A stretch of DNA of 64,000 nt from Bradyrhizobium sp. MOS003 (GCF_003020125.1 NZ_PYFW01000003.1:558001-622000); one strand, 5' to 3'; numbered from the stretch's first letter, positions 49,343-57,602 are shown. Translations and numbers: made by a program. The notes: generated from the letters alone by a model not told the origin.

Positions 49343-50220
49343 TGGAACAGGTCCCAACCTCAATTCTCTCGAAAGATCCCTGCCATCTCGGCGAGGGGCC
49401 GACTTATGACGCGACCACCAATACTGCCTGGTGGTTCGACATTCGCGAGGGACGTTTGTTCGAGGCGCAGCTCGGCAGTGGTGCGATCCGCGTCCACGCG
49501 CTCGGCCGGATGGCGAGCGCACTTGGGCGCATCGACGCCGAACGGCAGTTGATCGTCGCCGAGGACGGGCTCTATATCCGCACGCTCGCCGACGGCGCGA
49601 TGACGCCGTTCCTTCCGCTCGAGGCGGACAATCCCGACACGCGCTCCAATGATTGCCGCGTGCACCAGTCCGGCACGTTCTGGATCGGGACCATGGGCAA
49701 GAAGGCCGAGCCGAAGGCAGGCGCAATCTACGCGCTCCATCGCGGCAAGATCTCGACTTTGTTTCCCGGCATCAGCATCCCCAATTCAATCTGCTTCTCG
49801 CCGGATGGCGGCATTGGCTATTTCACCGACACAACGCGCGCCGTGCTCTACGCCGTGCCGCTCAATCCCGCGACCGGTCTGCCGCGCGGCGAGCCGGAGG
49901 TGTTGCTGCGCCACACCGGCATCGGCGGCCTCGACGGCTCGGTGTGCGATGCCGACGGGAACATCTGGAGTGCCTGCTGGGGCGCGAGCCGGGTCGATGT
50001 CTATTCTCCGCATGGCGAGCGTCTGCGCTCACTGAGTGTGCCGGCGACACAGGCGAGCTGCCCCGCTTTCGTCGGCCCCGATCTGTCGCGTCTCCTCGTC
50101 ACGTCGGCCTGGCAGGATATGGATGCGGCCGCACGCGCCGCCGATCCGCAAGCCGGTTGCACCTTTCTACTAGAGGCATCCGCGCGCGGTCGCGCGGAGC
50201 CTGACGTCAAGCTCGCATAG
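49342..50220 (+). CDS. SMP-30/gluconolactonase-family sugar lactonase
   Basis: 292-aa six-bladed beta-propeller lactonase hydrolysing the aldono-lactone made by the dehydrogenase. Metal ligands of the family are visible: Glu18 in LGEGPTYD, Asn in TRSNDCRVHQSGTFWIGTMGKKAEPKAGAIY, and Asp in GIGGLDGSVCDADGNIWSACWGASRVD. L-arabinolactonase or galactonolactonase are the likely specificities. ATG overlaps the galM stop by one base. Followed by chvE after 73 nt. Confidence 0.9.
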   Translation: MEQVPTSILSKDPCHLGEGPTYDATTNTAWWFDIREGRLFEAQLGSGAIRVHALGRMASALGRIDAERQLIVAEDGLYIRTLADGAMTPFLPLEADNPDTRSNDCRVHQSGTFWIGTMGKKAEPKAGAIYALHRGKISTLFPGISIPNSICFSPDGGIGYFTDTTRAVLYAVPLNPATGLPRGEPEVLLRHTGIGGLDGSVCDADGNIWSACWGASRVDVYSPHGERLRSLSVPATQASCPAFVGPDLSRLLVTSAWQDMDAAARAADPQAGCTFLLEASARGRAEPDVKLA

Positions 50221-50293
50221 GAGACACGATAGCCGTCTACGACCAAGTTCTCGACGACATCAAGAAACAATCTGGCACCCAAGGGAGTGAAAC

Positions 50294-51367
50294 ATGCTGA
50301 AACTGAAGACGACATTCCTCGCGCTGGCCCTGGCCGGCGCCGCGACGATGGCCACAGGCCTCACCGCCTCCGCCCAGGACAAGGCTACCGTCGGCATCGC
50401 GATGCCGACCAAGTCCTCGGCGCGCTGGATCGACGACGGCAACAACATGGTCAAGGTGCTGAAGGAGCGCGGCTACAACACCGACCTGCAATATGCCGAG
50501 GACGATATCCCGAACCAGCTCTCGCAGGTCGAGAACATGGTGACCAAGGGCGCGAAGGCTCTGGTGATCGCCGCGATCGACGGCACCACGCTGTCCGACG
50601 TGCTCAAGCAGGCCAAGGCAAAGGGCATCACCGTGATCGCCTACGACCGCCTGATCCGCGGCACGCCCGACGTCGACTATTACGCGACCTTCGACAATTT
50701 CCAGGTCGGCGTCTTGCAGGCGCAGTCGATCGAGCAGGGCCTCGGTCTCAAGGACGGCAAGGGTCCGTTCAACATCGAGCTGTTCGGCGGCTCGCCCGAC
50801 GACAACAACGCCTACTTCTTCTACAACGGCGCCATGAGCGTGCTGAAACCCTATATCGACAGCGGCAAGCTGGTGGTCGCCTCGGGCCAGATGGGCATGG
50901 ACAAGGTTGCGACGCTCCGCTGGGACGGCGCCACCGCCCAAGCCCGCATGGACAATCTGCTCAGCGCCTACTACGGCAACAAGAAGCTCAACGCCGTGCT
51001 TTCGCCCTATGACGGCATCTCGATCGGCATCATCTCCTCGCTGAAGGGCGTCGGCTATGGCAGCGCCGATCAGAAGATGCCGATCATTTCGGGTCAGGAC
51101 GCCGAGGTGCCCTCGATCAAGGCGATGCTGCGCGGCGATCAGTATTCGACCATCTTCAAGGACACCCGGGACCTCGCCAAGGTGACCGCCGACATGGTCG
51201 ACGCCGCGCTTGCTGGCAAGCAGGTTACGGTCAACGACACCAAGACCTACGAGAACGGCGTCAAGACCGTGCCGTCCTATTTGCTCAAGCCGGTCGTGGT
51301 CTACAAGGACAATTGGGAGAAGGTTCTAGTCGAGAGCGGCTACTACAAGAAGTCGCAGTTCCAGTAG
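50294..51367 (+). CDS. chvE: Multiple-monosaccharide binding protein (ChvE-like)
   Basis: 357-aa periplasmic binding protein with signal peptide (about 1-27, ending TASA). VGIAMPTKSSARWIDDGNNMVKVLKERGYNTDLQYAEDDIPNQLSQVENMVTKGAKALVIAAIDG and the C-terminal KTYENGVKTVPSYLLKPVVVYKDNWEKVLVESGYY match Agrobacterium ChvE (354 aa), which binds arabinose, galactose, glucose and others. AGGGAGTG precedes the ATG. First gene of chvE-gguA-gguB. In Agrobacterium ChvE also feeds sugar signals to VirA; no such partner is visible here. Confidence 0.93.
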   Translation: MLKLKTTFLALALAGAATMATGLTASAQDKATVGIAMPTKSSARWIDDGNNMVKVLKERGYNTDLQYAEDDIPNQLSQVENMVTKGAKALVIAAIDGTTLSDVLKQAKAKGITVIAYDRLIRGTPDVDYYATFDNFQVGVLQAQSIEQGLGLKDGKGPFNIELFGGSPDDNNAYFFYNGAMSVLKPYIDSGKLVVASGQMGMDKVATLRWDGATAQARMDNLLSAYYGNKKLNAVLSPYDGISIGIISSLKGVGYGSADQKMPIISGQDAEVPSIKAMLRGDQYSTIFKDTRDLAKVTADMVDAALAGKQVTVNDTKTYENGVKTVPSYLLKPVVVYKDNWEKVLVESGYYKKSQFQ

Positions 51368-51381
51368 GCTCTCTTTCCTCT

Positions 51382-51409
51382 CCCTCTCCCCGTTCTTGCG
51401 GGGAGAGGG
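51382..51409 (+). terminator. Intercistronic hairpin after chvE
   Basis: CCCTCTCCCCG (51382-51392) and CGGGGAGAGGG (51399-51409), perfect 11-bp stem with a 6-nt loop, 15 nt after the chvE stop. No T run. Same position relative to the binding-protein gene as the hairpins at 35299 and 43013. Confidence 0.6.
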
Positions 51410-51456
51410 TTGGGGTGAGGGGCTCTTTCAACACGGGCAGTATCGGTTATGCACTT

Positions 51457-51536
51457 CGTCATTGCGAGCGCAGCGAAGCAATCCAGTCTGCCGCTGCGGA
51501 AACGGTCTGGATTGCTTCGCTGCGCTCGCAATGACG
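51457..51536. repeat. Perfect 30-bp inverted repeat
   Basis: The arms 51457-51486 and 51507-51536 are exact reverse complements over 30 nt (beginning CGTCATTGCGAGCGCAGCGA) around a 20-nt centre. A dispersed repeat type frequent in Bradyrhizobium intergenic DNA. It sits inside the chvE-gguA gap, so the operon mRNA would carry a very stable stem here. Confidence 0.88.
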
Positions 51537-51565
51537 ATGCCGCTATACTCTGAGGACGTGATCCG

Positions 51566-53143
51566 ATGACCTCCATGCTGGAAATGCGCAACGTCAGCAA
51601 GAGCTTTGCCGGCGTCCAGGCGCTGCGCGACGTCAATTTCTCGGTTCACGCCGGGCAGATCCACGCGCTCGTCGGAGAGAACGGCGCCGGCAAGTCGACG
51701 CTGATGAAGGTGCTCAGCGGAGTCTATCCTTATGGCAGCTACGAAGGCACCATCGTCTTCGACGGCGAGGAGCGGCGCTTCCGCGACATCAACGATTCCG
51801 AGGCGCTCGGCATCATCATCATCCATCAGGAGCTGGCGCTGATACCGCTGATGTCGATCGCGGAAAACATTTTCCTGTCGCATCCGCCCTCAAAGTTCGG
51901 TGTGATCGACCGCGACGAGGTCTACCGGCGCACGCGTGAGCTGCTGGCGCAGGTCGGTCTGAAGGAATCCCCGGATACGCTGATCACCGATCTCGGCGTC
52001 GGCAAGCAGCAACTGGTCGAAATCGCCAAGGCGCTCTCGAAGAGGGTGCGGATGCTGATCCTGGACGAGCCGACCGCGAGCCTCAACGAGGCCGACAGCG
52101 CCGCGCTGCTCGAACGCCTGATGGCGTTCCGCGAGCAGGGCATCGGCTCGATCCTGATCTCGCACAAGCTCAACGAGGTCGCCAAGGTCGCCGACCACAT
52201 CACCGTGCTGCGCGACGGCCGCACCGTCGACAGCATCGATTGCCGCGCCGAGCCGATCCAGGAGGATCGCATCATCCGCAGCATGGTCAATCGCGATATG
52301 GCCCACCGTTTCCCGGAGCGCAGCGTGAAGATCGGCGAGCCCGTGCTCGAGGTCGCGAACTGGTCGGTCTATCACCCCATCCATCCCGAGCGGCAGGTGA
52401 TCAAGAACGTCAATTTCGGCGTCAGGCGCGGCGAGGTCGTCGGCATTGCCGGGCTGATGGGCGCCGGCCGCACCGAATTCGCCATGAGCCTGTTCGGCCG
52501 CTCCTGGGGCACCAATATCAGCGGCAGTATCCGGCTCGAGGGCAGAGACATGGTGCTGCCGAGCGTCGCGGCGGCGATCGACGCGGGCCTTGCCTACGTC
52601 ACTGAGGATCGCAAGCAGCTCGGCCTGATCCTGGCCGACGACGTCCGCAAGAACATCACGCTGGCCAGCCTCGATCAGGTCGCACCGAAACGCGTGATCG
52701 ACGACATCGCGGAACTGAAGATCGCAAGCGACTATCGCACGCGCATGCGCATCCGCTGCTCCGACGTCTACCAGGAGACCGGCCAGCTCTCCGGCGGCAA
52801 CCAGCAGAAGGTGGTGCTGTCGAAATGGCTGATGACCGACCCCAAGGTCCTGATCCTGGACGAGCCGACGCGGGGCATCGACGTCGGTGCCAAATACGAG
52901 ATTTACTGTATCATCAACGAGCTGGCGGAGGCCGGCCGCGGCGTCGTGGTCATCTCCTCGGAGATGCCCGAACTGCTCGGCATCTGCGATCGCATCTGCG
53001 TCATGAACGACGGCGCCTTCGTCGGCGAGTTCAACGGCGCCGACGCGACGCAGGAAAAGATCATGCGTGCCATCATGCGCAACGAACGAAACATCGGGAA
53101 CGCCGCGTCCGCGGCGGCGGAAATGGGAGGAATGCAGCCATGA
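51566..53143 (+). CDS. gguA: Multiple-monosaccharide ABC transporter ATP-binding protein (GguA/MmsA-like)
   Basis: 525-aa double ATPase. First domain: Walker A GENGAGKST (about 36-44), SGVYPYGSYEGTIVFDGEE insert typical of xylose/multiple-sugar ATPases, Walker B LILDEPTASLNEAD, H-loop SHKLNEVAKVAD. Second domain: GLMGAGRTEFAMSLFG, LSGGNQQKVVLSKWLMTDPKVLILDEPTRGIDVGAK. Length as GguA/XylG (about 510-525). Preceded by a 198-nt gap with two palindromic elements. Overlaps gguB as ATGA. Confidence 0.94.
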   Translation: MTSMLEMRNVSKSFAGVQALRDVNFSVHAGQIHALVGENGAGKSTLMKVLSGVYPYGSYEGTIVFDGEERRFRDINDSEALGIIIIHQELALIPLMSIAENIFLSHPPSKFGVIDRDEVYRRTRELLAQVGLKESPDTLITDLGVGKQQLVEIAKALSKRVRMLILDEPTASLNEADSAALLERLMAFREQGIGSILISHKLNEVAKVADHITVLRDGRTVDSIDCRAEPIQEDRIIRSMVNRDMAHRFPERSVKIGEPVLEVANWSVYHPIHPERQVIKNVNFGVRRGEVVGIAGLMGAGRTEFAMSLFGRSWGTNISGSIRLEGRDMVLPSVAAAIDAGLAYVTEDRKQLGLILADDVRKNITLASLDQVAPKRVIDDIAELKIASDYRTRMRIRCSDVYQETGQLSGGNQQKVVLSKWLMTDPKVLILDEPTRGIDVGAKYEIYCIINELAEAGRGVVVISSEMPELLGICDRICVMNDGAFVGEFNGADATQEKIMRAIMRNERNIGNAASAAAEMGGMQP

Positions 53144-54330
53144 CCGACAAGACGGTATCGCTGCCCGAGGACCGCCGGCACGGCAGCTTCATCAAGAACA
53201 ATTTGCGCAACTACGGCATGCTGATGTCGCTGGTCGCGATCATGCTGTTCTTCCAGGTCATGACCGGCGGCACGCTGCTGCAGCCACTGAACCTGACGAA
53301 CCTGGTGCTCCAGAACAGCTACATCGTCATCATGGCGCTCGGCATGCTGCTGGTGATCGTCACCGGCCATATCGACCTGTCGGTCGGCTCGGTCGCCGGC
53401 TTCGTCGGCGCAGTGGCCGCCGTGCTGATGGTGACGTACAAGGTCGACTACACGCTCGCTTTCATTGCCTGCCTGGTGCTGGGAGCGGCGATCGGTGCGG
53501 CGCAGGGTTATTGGGTGGCTTTTTTCGGCATTCCGTCCTTCATTGTGACGCTCGCGGGCATGTTGGTGTTCAAGGGCCTCGCGCTGGCGGTGCTGCAGGG
53601 TCAATCACTCGGGCCATTTCCGGCGACCTTCCAGAAGCTGTCGTCCGGCTTCATTCCGGAACTGCTGCCCGAGGCCGGCACGCTGCATCCGACCTCCATG
53701 CTGATCGGTGCAGTGCTGGCGCTCGGCCTGGTCTACGCCGGCGCCAAGGGCCGCTCGCGCGAGCAGTTGCACGGCATCGAGGTCGAGCCGTATGCGTTCT
53801 TCCTGGGGAAGAGCGTTCTGCTCGCCTGTGCGGTACTCTATTTCACCTATCTGATCGCCTCGCATCGCGGCCTGCCGAACGTGCTTGTGATCATGACCGC
53901 GTTGATCGCACTCTATGGCTTCGTCACCCGGCGTACCGTGATTGGCCGGCAGGTCTATGCTGTCGGCGGCAATGCAAAGGCGGCAAAGCTGTCGGGCATC
54001 AAGACCGAGCGGCTGACCTTCCTCACCTTCGTCAACATGGGCGTGCTCGCCGCGCTTGCCGGCCTCGTCTTCGCGGCGCGCCTCAACACGGCGACTCCGA
54101 AGGCCGGCCTCGGCTTCGAGCTCGACGTCATCGCCGCCTGCTTCATCGGCGGTGCCTCGGCCTATGGCGGGGTCGGGCGCGTCGGTGGCGCCGTGGTCGG
54201 GGCCATGATCATGGGTGTGATGAACAACGGCATGTCCATCCTCGGCATCGGCATCGACTACCAGCAGGTCATCAAGGGTCTGGTGCTGCTCGGGGCGGTG
54301 TGCATCGACGTGTACAACCAGCGGCGTTAG
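53140..54330 (+). CDS. gguB: Multiple-monosaccharide ABC permease (GguB/MmsB-like)
   Basis: 396-aa CUT2 permease, longer than the YtfT/YjfF type as expected for XylH/GguB (about 390-400), with about ten membrane segments. NSYIVIMALGMLLVIVTGHIDLSVGSVAGFVGAVAAVLM, the AAQGYWVAFFGIPSFIVTLAGMLVFKG segment, and LNTATPKAGLGFELDVIAACFIGGASAYGGVGRVGGAVVGAMIMGVMNNGMSILGI are diagnostic. Last gene of the sugar island. Confidence 0.94.
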   Translation: MTDKTVSLPEDRRHGSFIKNNLRNYGMLMSLVAIMLFFQVMTGGTLLQPLNLTNLVLQNSYIVIMALGMLLVIVTGHIDLSVGSVAGFVGAVAAVLMVTYKVDYTLAFIACLVLGAAIGAAQGYWVAFFGIPSFIVTLAGMLVFKGLALAVLQGQSLGPFPATFQKLSSGFIPELLPEAGTLHPTSMLIGAVLALGLVYAGAKGRSREQLHGIEVEPYAFFLGKSVLLACAVLYFTYLIASHRGLPNVLVIMTALIALYGFVTRRTVIGRQVYAVGGNAKAAKLSGIKTERLTFLTFVNMGVLAALAGLVFAARLNTATPKAGLGFELDVIAACFIGGASAYGGVGRVGGAVVGAMIMGVMNNGMSILGIGIDYQQVIKGLVLLGAVCIDVYNQRR

Positions 54331-54492
54331 CCGCATTGAAGGTCTCGGAGGGTGGGCAAAGGCGCAACGCGCCGTGCCCACCATGCGTCCGCGATCGAGG
54401 ACCGAGACGTGGGCACGCGTCCGCTTATGGCGGATGCTTTGCCCACCCTACGGCTGCGTTGCGCCCGGGGCGCGAGACGTCATTCCCCAAAT
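54331..54492. other. Intergenic region after gguB
   Basis: No gene on either strand that I can support. It contains a repeat with perfect 12-bp outer arms GGGTGGGCAAAG (54350-54361) and CTTTGCCCACCC (54437-54448) and further internal partial palindromes. Confidence 0.6.
54350..54448. repeat. Palindromic element with 12-bp arms
   Basis: Outer arms 54350-54361 and 54437-54448 are perfect reverse complements; inside, CGTGCCCAC and GTGGGCACG pair as well. Likely another dispersed intergenic element and transcription end for gguB. Confidence 0.7.
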
Positions 54493-54648
54493 TTATTGCG
54501 TCGTGAACAGCACCGTCGCGATCGCGACGGAGAGGCTCACGGCTGACACCGTTGCCACGGTCGACAGCACCCCCATTCGCCGAAGCACGATGGCGAAGAC
54601 GATGATGATCGGTGTCGCGGTCATCAGCCCGATTTGTGCATCGCTCAT
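54493..54648 (-). CDS. 51-aa membrane protein upstream of norE (opposite strand)
   Basis: A short open frame, MSDAQIGLMTATPIIIVFAIVLRRMG..., 51 aa ending in TAA. It has two hydrophobic stretches (about 10-22 and 29-49) separated by the charged turn RRMG, so it probably spans the membrane twice. Codon use is typical of the region. The ribosome site (GGCGAG) is weak. It is divergent from norE, with its start 107 nt from the FNR-type box. Small membrane proteins are common beside nor genes, but I do not know this one. Could be spurious; the unbroken hydrophobic pattern argues for a real gene. Confidence 0.55.
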   Translation of the reverse strand: MSDAQIGLMTATPIIIVFAIVLRRMGVLSTVATVSAVSLSVAIATVLFTTQ

Positions 54649-54822
54649 CGAATCGCTCGCCGTTTTGCGGAACCGCCGGATACATCCACCCTATGACGGC
54701 GGGCCGGGCGGAACGTTGCGGCAGCACAAACGCGCTTCTGACTGGTTGCACTATTTGTCCGGCGACAAAGTTGGGCCCGGACAAGTGGGATATCTGTTCG
54801 GCGAACTTGATGCGGAAGACAG
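54649..54822. other. norE promoter region
   Basis: 174 nt between the minus-strand 51-aa gene and norE, with one FNR/NNR-type box and a matching -10. No other feature seen. Confidence 0.6.
54755..54768. promoter_or_regulatory. FNR/NnrR/FixK-type box before norE
   Basis: TTGTCCGGCGACAA, perfect 5-bp arms (TTG-N8-CAA). Counting 41.5 bp from its centre gives a start near 54803, and TATCTG at 54791-54796 sits exactly at -10. norE begins at 54823, leaving a 20-nt leader. Confidence 0.78.
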
Positions 54823-55401
54823 ATGTCGGCGACGGATTGCGAACGACGGGACAGCGGCTGGGGAATCCTGGAAGATCTTCCCGGCGATCCCATGATCTGG
54901 GTGCTAATCTTCAGCGAACTCGCCGCGTTCGGATTGTTCCTCGGTGCTTTCGTCGTCGCGCGCGCACTTCACCCGGCGGTCTTCGCCGCCGGTCAGGCCA
55001 CGCTTGATGCGCATCTGGCCGGAATCAACACCATCGTCCTCGTGACCAGCGGCTGGGCCGCCGCACGCGCGACGGCATCTGCGCGGGCGGGCGAAAGGGG
55101 GCGTGCACGCGGCTGGCTGTTCGGCGCCATGGCCCTTGGCGGTGTCTTCATCGCGGTCAAGCTGTTCGAATATGCCGGCGAGATCGCGTCGGGCAACGGC
55201 CTGGAGACCAGCCCATTCTTCACGCTGTACTTCCTCCTCACCGGCTTCCATCTCCTGCATGTCGGCCTCGGCATCGTGATCCTGGCCGTAGTTTCGCGGG
55301 GTGCCCGGGCGGCCGGCGTCGAGACCGGAACCGCGTTCTGGCACATGGTCGACCTGCTCTGGATCGTCATGTTTCCGATCATTTATCTGGTGCACCCGTG
55401 A
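54823..55401 (+). CDS. norE: NorE-like cytochrome c oxidase subunit III family protein
   Basis: 192-aa membrane protein with about five hydrophobic segments, homologous to subunit III of haem-copper oxidases. It assists NO reductase assembly or activity in denitrifiers. WVLIFSELAAFGLFLGAFVVAR near the N-terminus and LYFLLTGFHLLHVGLGIVILAV...FWHMVDLLWIVMFPIIYLVHP at the end are the family signatures. I take the ATG at 54823 (GGAAG four bases upstream) over the ATG at 54892, since the predicted promoter leaves a normal leader. Overlaps norF as a GTGA junction. Confidence 0.9.
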   Translation: MSATDCERRDSGWGILEDLPGDPMIWVLIFSELAAFGLFLGAFVVARALHPAVFAAGQATLDAHLAGINTIVLVTSGWAAARATASARAGERGRARGWLFGAMALGGVFIAVKLFEYAGEIASGNGLETSPFFTLYFLLTGFHLLHVGLGIVILAVVSRGARAAGVETGTAFWHMVDLLWIVMFPIIYLVHP

Positions 55402-55661
55402 TTCCGGATCGTCTCGACATCGCCTGGATCATGTTGGTCGGCCTCGCGCTCGCGACCATTCTGGTCCCGCCGCTGGTGTCGCGTCCCTTGCTCGCCAATG
55501 CCTTGCTGCTGACGTTCGCCGCCGTCAAGGGCCGCCGCATCGTGCTCGATTTCCTCGATCTCCGCTCGGCGCCGGTACTTTGGCGCGGCATCGTCAGCGC
55601 CTGGGTTGTCATCGTGGTGTTGTTCGCCTGGCTCGCATCGGCCGTCGTTGCCCTGATCTGA
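55398..55661 (+). CDS. norF: NorF-like small membrane protein
   Basis: 87-aa protein with two to three hydrophobic segments (about 8-26, 30-44, 63-86). ALLLTFAAVKGRRIVLDFLDLRSAPVLWRGIVSAWVVIVVLFAW fits the cytochrome-oxidase subunit IV-like NorF proteins found next to norE. GTG start overlapping the norE stop. NorE and NorF together are accessory to NO reductase. The next box and norC follow after 95 nt. Confidence 0.8.
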   Translation: MIPDRLDIAWIMLVGLALATILVPPLVSRPLLANALLLTFAAVKGRRIVLDFLDLRSAPVLWRGIVSAWVVIVVLFAWLASAVVALI

Positions 55662-55669
55662 CGCGTTCC

Positions 55670-55683
55670 TTGCGCCTCGACAA
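55670..55683. promoter_or_regulatory. FixK/NnrR-type box before norC
   Basis: TTGCGCCTCGACAA (TTG-N8-CAA) 73 nt before the norC start. A class II arrangement puts transcription start near 55718 and an AATAAA-like -10 at 55706-55711. Closely resembles the known box upstream of norC in Bradyrhizobium. Confidence 0.78.
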
Positions 55684-55756
55684 AGAGTGATCCGCGCCAT
55701 TCGGCAATAAATCACAGCATCGCTATTTCGCGGGAATCACACGGAAAGGATTGGCA

Positions 55757-56209
55757 ATGGCTGAACGCCTGACCAAGTCGGCCGCTCGGAACGTCTTCTA
55801 CGGCGGCTCGGCCTTCTTCTTCGCCATTTTCATAGGGCTGACGGCGCACAGCCATTACTACATGGCCACGACGTCCACGGACGCCACGACGCTGACGTCC
55901 GCGGTCGCCCGCGGCAAGCACGTCTGGGAGAAGAACTCCTGCATCAACTGCCACACGCTGCTGGGCGAGGGCGCCTATTTCGCGCCTGAGGTCGGCAACG
56001 TCTGGGATCGCTGGGGCGGCAAGGAGGATCCGGCCGCTGCACGCGAGACGCTGAAGGCCTGGATGCAATCGCAGCCCTCGGGCGCAGAGGGCCGGCGGCA
56101 GATGCCGCAGTTCAACCTGACCGATCAGGAACTCAACGATCTCGCCGATTTCCTGCAATGGACCAGCACGATCAAGCGTCAGAGCTGGCCGCCGAACAAG
56201 GCCGGCTGA
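55757..56209 (+). CDS. norC: Nitric oxide reductase subunit C (cytochrome c)
   Basis: 150-aa membrane-anchored c-type cytochrome that passes electrons to NorB for reduction of NO to N2O. N-terminal anchor (about 13-32: VFYGGSAFFFAIFIGLTAHS), haem-binding CINCH at 62-66, and the axial Met in GRRQMPQFNLT. Length as in NorC (about 150). The ATG at 55757 has GGAAAGGA six bases upstream; a TTG at 55751 is less likely. First gene of norCBQD with its own FNR-type box. Confidence 0.95.
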   Translation: MAERLTKSAARNVFYGGSAFFFAIFIGLTAHSHYYMATTSTDATTLTSAVARGKHVWEKNSCINCHTLLGEGAYFAPEVGNVWDRWGGKEDPAAARETLKAWMQSQPSGAEGRRQMPQFNLTDQELNDLADFLQWTSTIKRQSWPPNKAG

Positions 56210-56246
56210 GCCCGCCGAATTCCTCTTTCAAGACAGAGAACCCGAG

Positions 56247-57593
56247 ATGAAATATCAAACCCAGAAAGTCGCGATGCTGTATTTCTACGGCGCGCTGACC
56301 TTATTCCTGGCCCAGGTCCTGTTCGGCCTCCTCGCCGGAACCATCTACGTCCTGCCCAACACACTGTCGACCCTCCTGCCGTTCAACATCGTCAGGATGA
56401 TCCACACCAACGCACTGATCGTGTGGTCGCTGATCGGCTTCATGGGGGCGACCTATTACCTGCTGCCGGAAGAGACCGAGACCGAGCTGTACAGCCCGCT
56501 ATTGGCGAAGATCCAGTTCTGGATGTTCTTCGGCACAGCCGGCGTCGCCGTGGTCGGCTATCTCTTCCACTATCACGAGGGCCGCGAGTTCCTCGAACAG
56601 CCCTTCATTATCAAGGTCGGCATCGTCGTCGTCTGCCTGATGTTCCTGTTCAACGTCACGATGACGGCGCTGAAGGGCCGCAAGACCACGGTCACCAACA
56701 TCCTGTTGTTCGGCCTGTGGGGCGTTGCGATCTTCTTCCTGTTCGCCTTCTACAACCCGGCGAACCTTGCCGTCGACAAGATGTATTGGTGGTACGTCGT
56801 CCATCTCTGGGTCGAGGGCGTCTGGGAGCTAATCATGGCCTCCGTGCTCGCCTATCTCATGATCAAGCTCAACGGCATCGATCGTGAGGTCGTGGAGAAG
56901 TGGCTCTACGTCATCATCGGCCTTGCCCTGTTCTCGGGCATTCTCGGCACCGGCCACCATTTCTACTGGATCGGCGCGCCCGGCTACTGGCAGTGGATCG
57001 GCTCGCTGTTCTCCACGCTCGAGGTTGCGCCGTTCTTCACCATGGTGCTCTTCACGGTGCAGATGACCTGGAAGGCCGGCCGCAAGCATCCGAACCGCGC
57101 CGCGTTGCTGTGGTCGGTCGGCTGCTCGGTGATGGCGTTCCTCGGTGCCGGCGTCTGGGGCTTCCTGCACACGCTGTCCTCGGTGAACTACTACACCCAC
57201 GGCACGCAGGTCACCGCGGCGCACGGCCATCTCGCCTTCTTCGGCGCCTACGTGATGCTGAATCTGTCGGTGATGGCCTATGCGATCCCGCAACTCAAGG
57301 GACGCGCGCCCTACAACCAGTGGCTCTCCATGACGAGCTTCTGGATCATGTGCACGGCGATGATGACCATGACCTTCGCGCTGACCTTTGCCGGCGTGGT
57401 CCAAGTCCATCTCCAGCGCGTGCTCGGTCAGGGGTACATGGACGTGCAGGACCAGCTCGCGATGTTCTACTGGGTCCGACTCGGCTCCGGTGTGTTCGTC
57501 GCGATTTCTGCGCTGATGTTCGTCTGGGCCGTGCTGGTGCCGGGCCGCGAGAAGCAGGCGACCATTCCCGCCGCGCTGCAGCCGGCCGAGTAA
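56247..57593 (+). CDS. norB: Nitric oxide reductase subunit B (cNOR)
   Basis: 448-aa, about 12 membrane segments, catalytic subunit of the haem-copper-oxidase superfamily. Metal-binding histidines appear in MIHTNALIVWSLIGFM (haem b), HLWVEGVWELIMAS and GTGHHFYWIG (haem b3/FeB site with the extra glutamates of NORs), and HGHLAFFGAYVMLNLSVMAY. The size without an N-terminal quinol-oxidase extension shows the cytochrome c-dependent type, in keeping with norC. Intercistronic hairpin follows. Confidence 0.96.
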   Translation: MKYQTQKVAMLYFYGALTLFLAQVLFGLLAGTIYVLPNTLSTLLPFNIVRMIHTNALIVWSLIGFMGATYYLLPEETETELYSPLLAKIQFWMFFGTAGVAVVGYLFHYHEGREFLEQPFIIKVGIVVVCLMFLFNVTMTALKGRKTTVTNILLFGLWGVAIFFLFAFYNPANLAVDKMYWWYVVHLWVEGVWELIMASVLAYLMIKLNGIDREVVEKWLYVIIGLALFSGILGTGHHFYWIGAPGYWQWIGSLFSTLEVAPFFTMVLFTVQMTWKAGRKHPNRAALLWSVGCSVMAFLGAGVWGFLHTLSSVNYYTHGTQVTAAHGHLAFFGAYVMLNLSVMAYAIPQLKGRAPYNQWLSMTSFWIMCTAMMTMTFALTFAGVVQVHLQRVLGQGYMDVQDQLAMFYWVRLGSGVFVAISALMFVWAVLVPGREKQATIPAALQPAE

Positions 57594-57602
57594 ACGAGAA
57601 AG

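Noticed and set aside
54425..54784. 119-codon minus-strand frame over the norE upstream region
   Set aside because: Low-complexity, charged translation; the 51-aa frame in another phase of the same strand has a far more protein-like pattern and the FNR box lies inside the longer frame.
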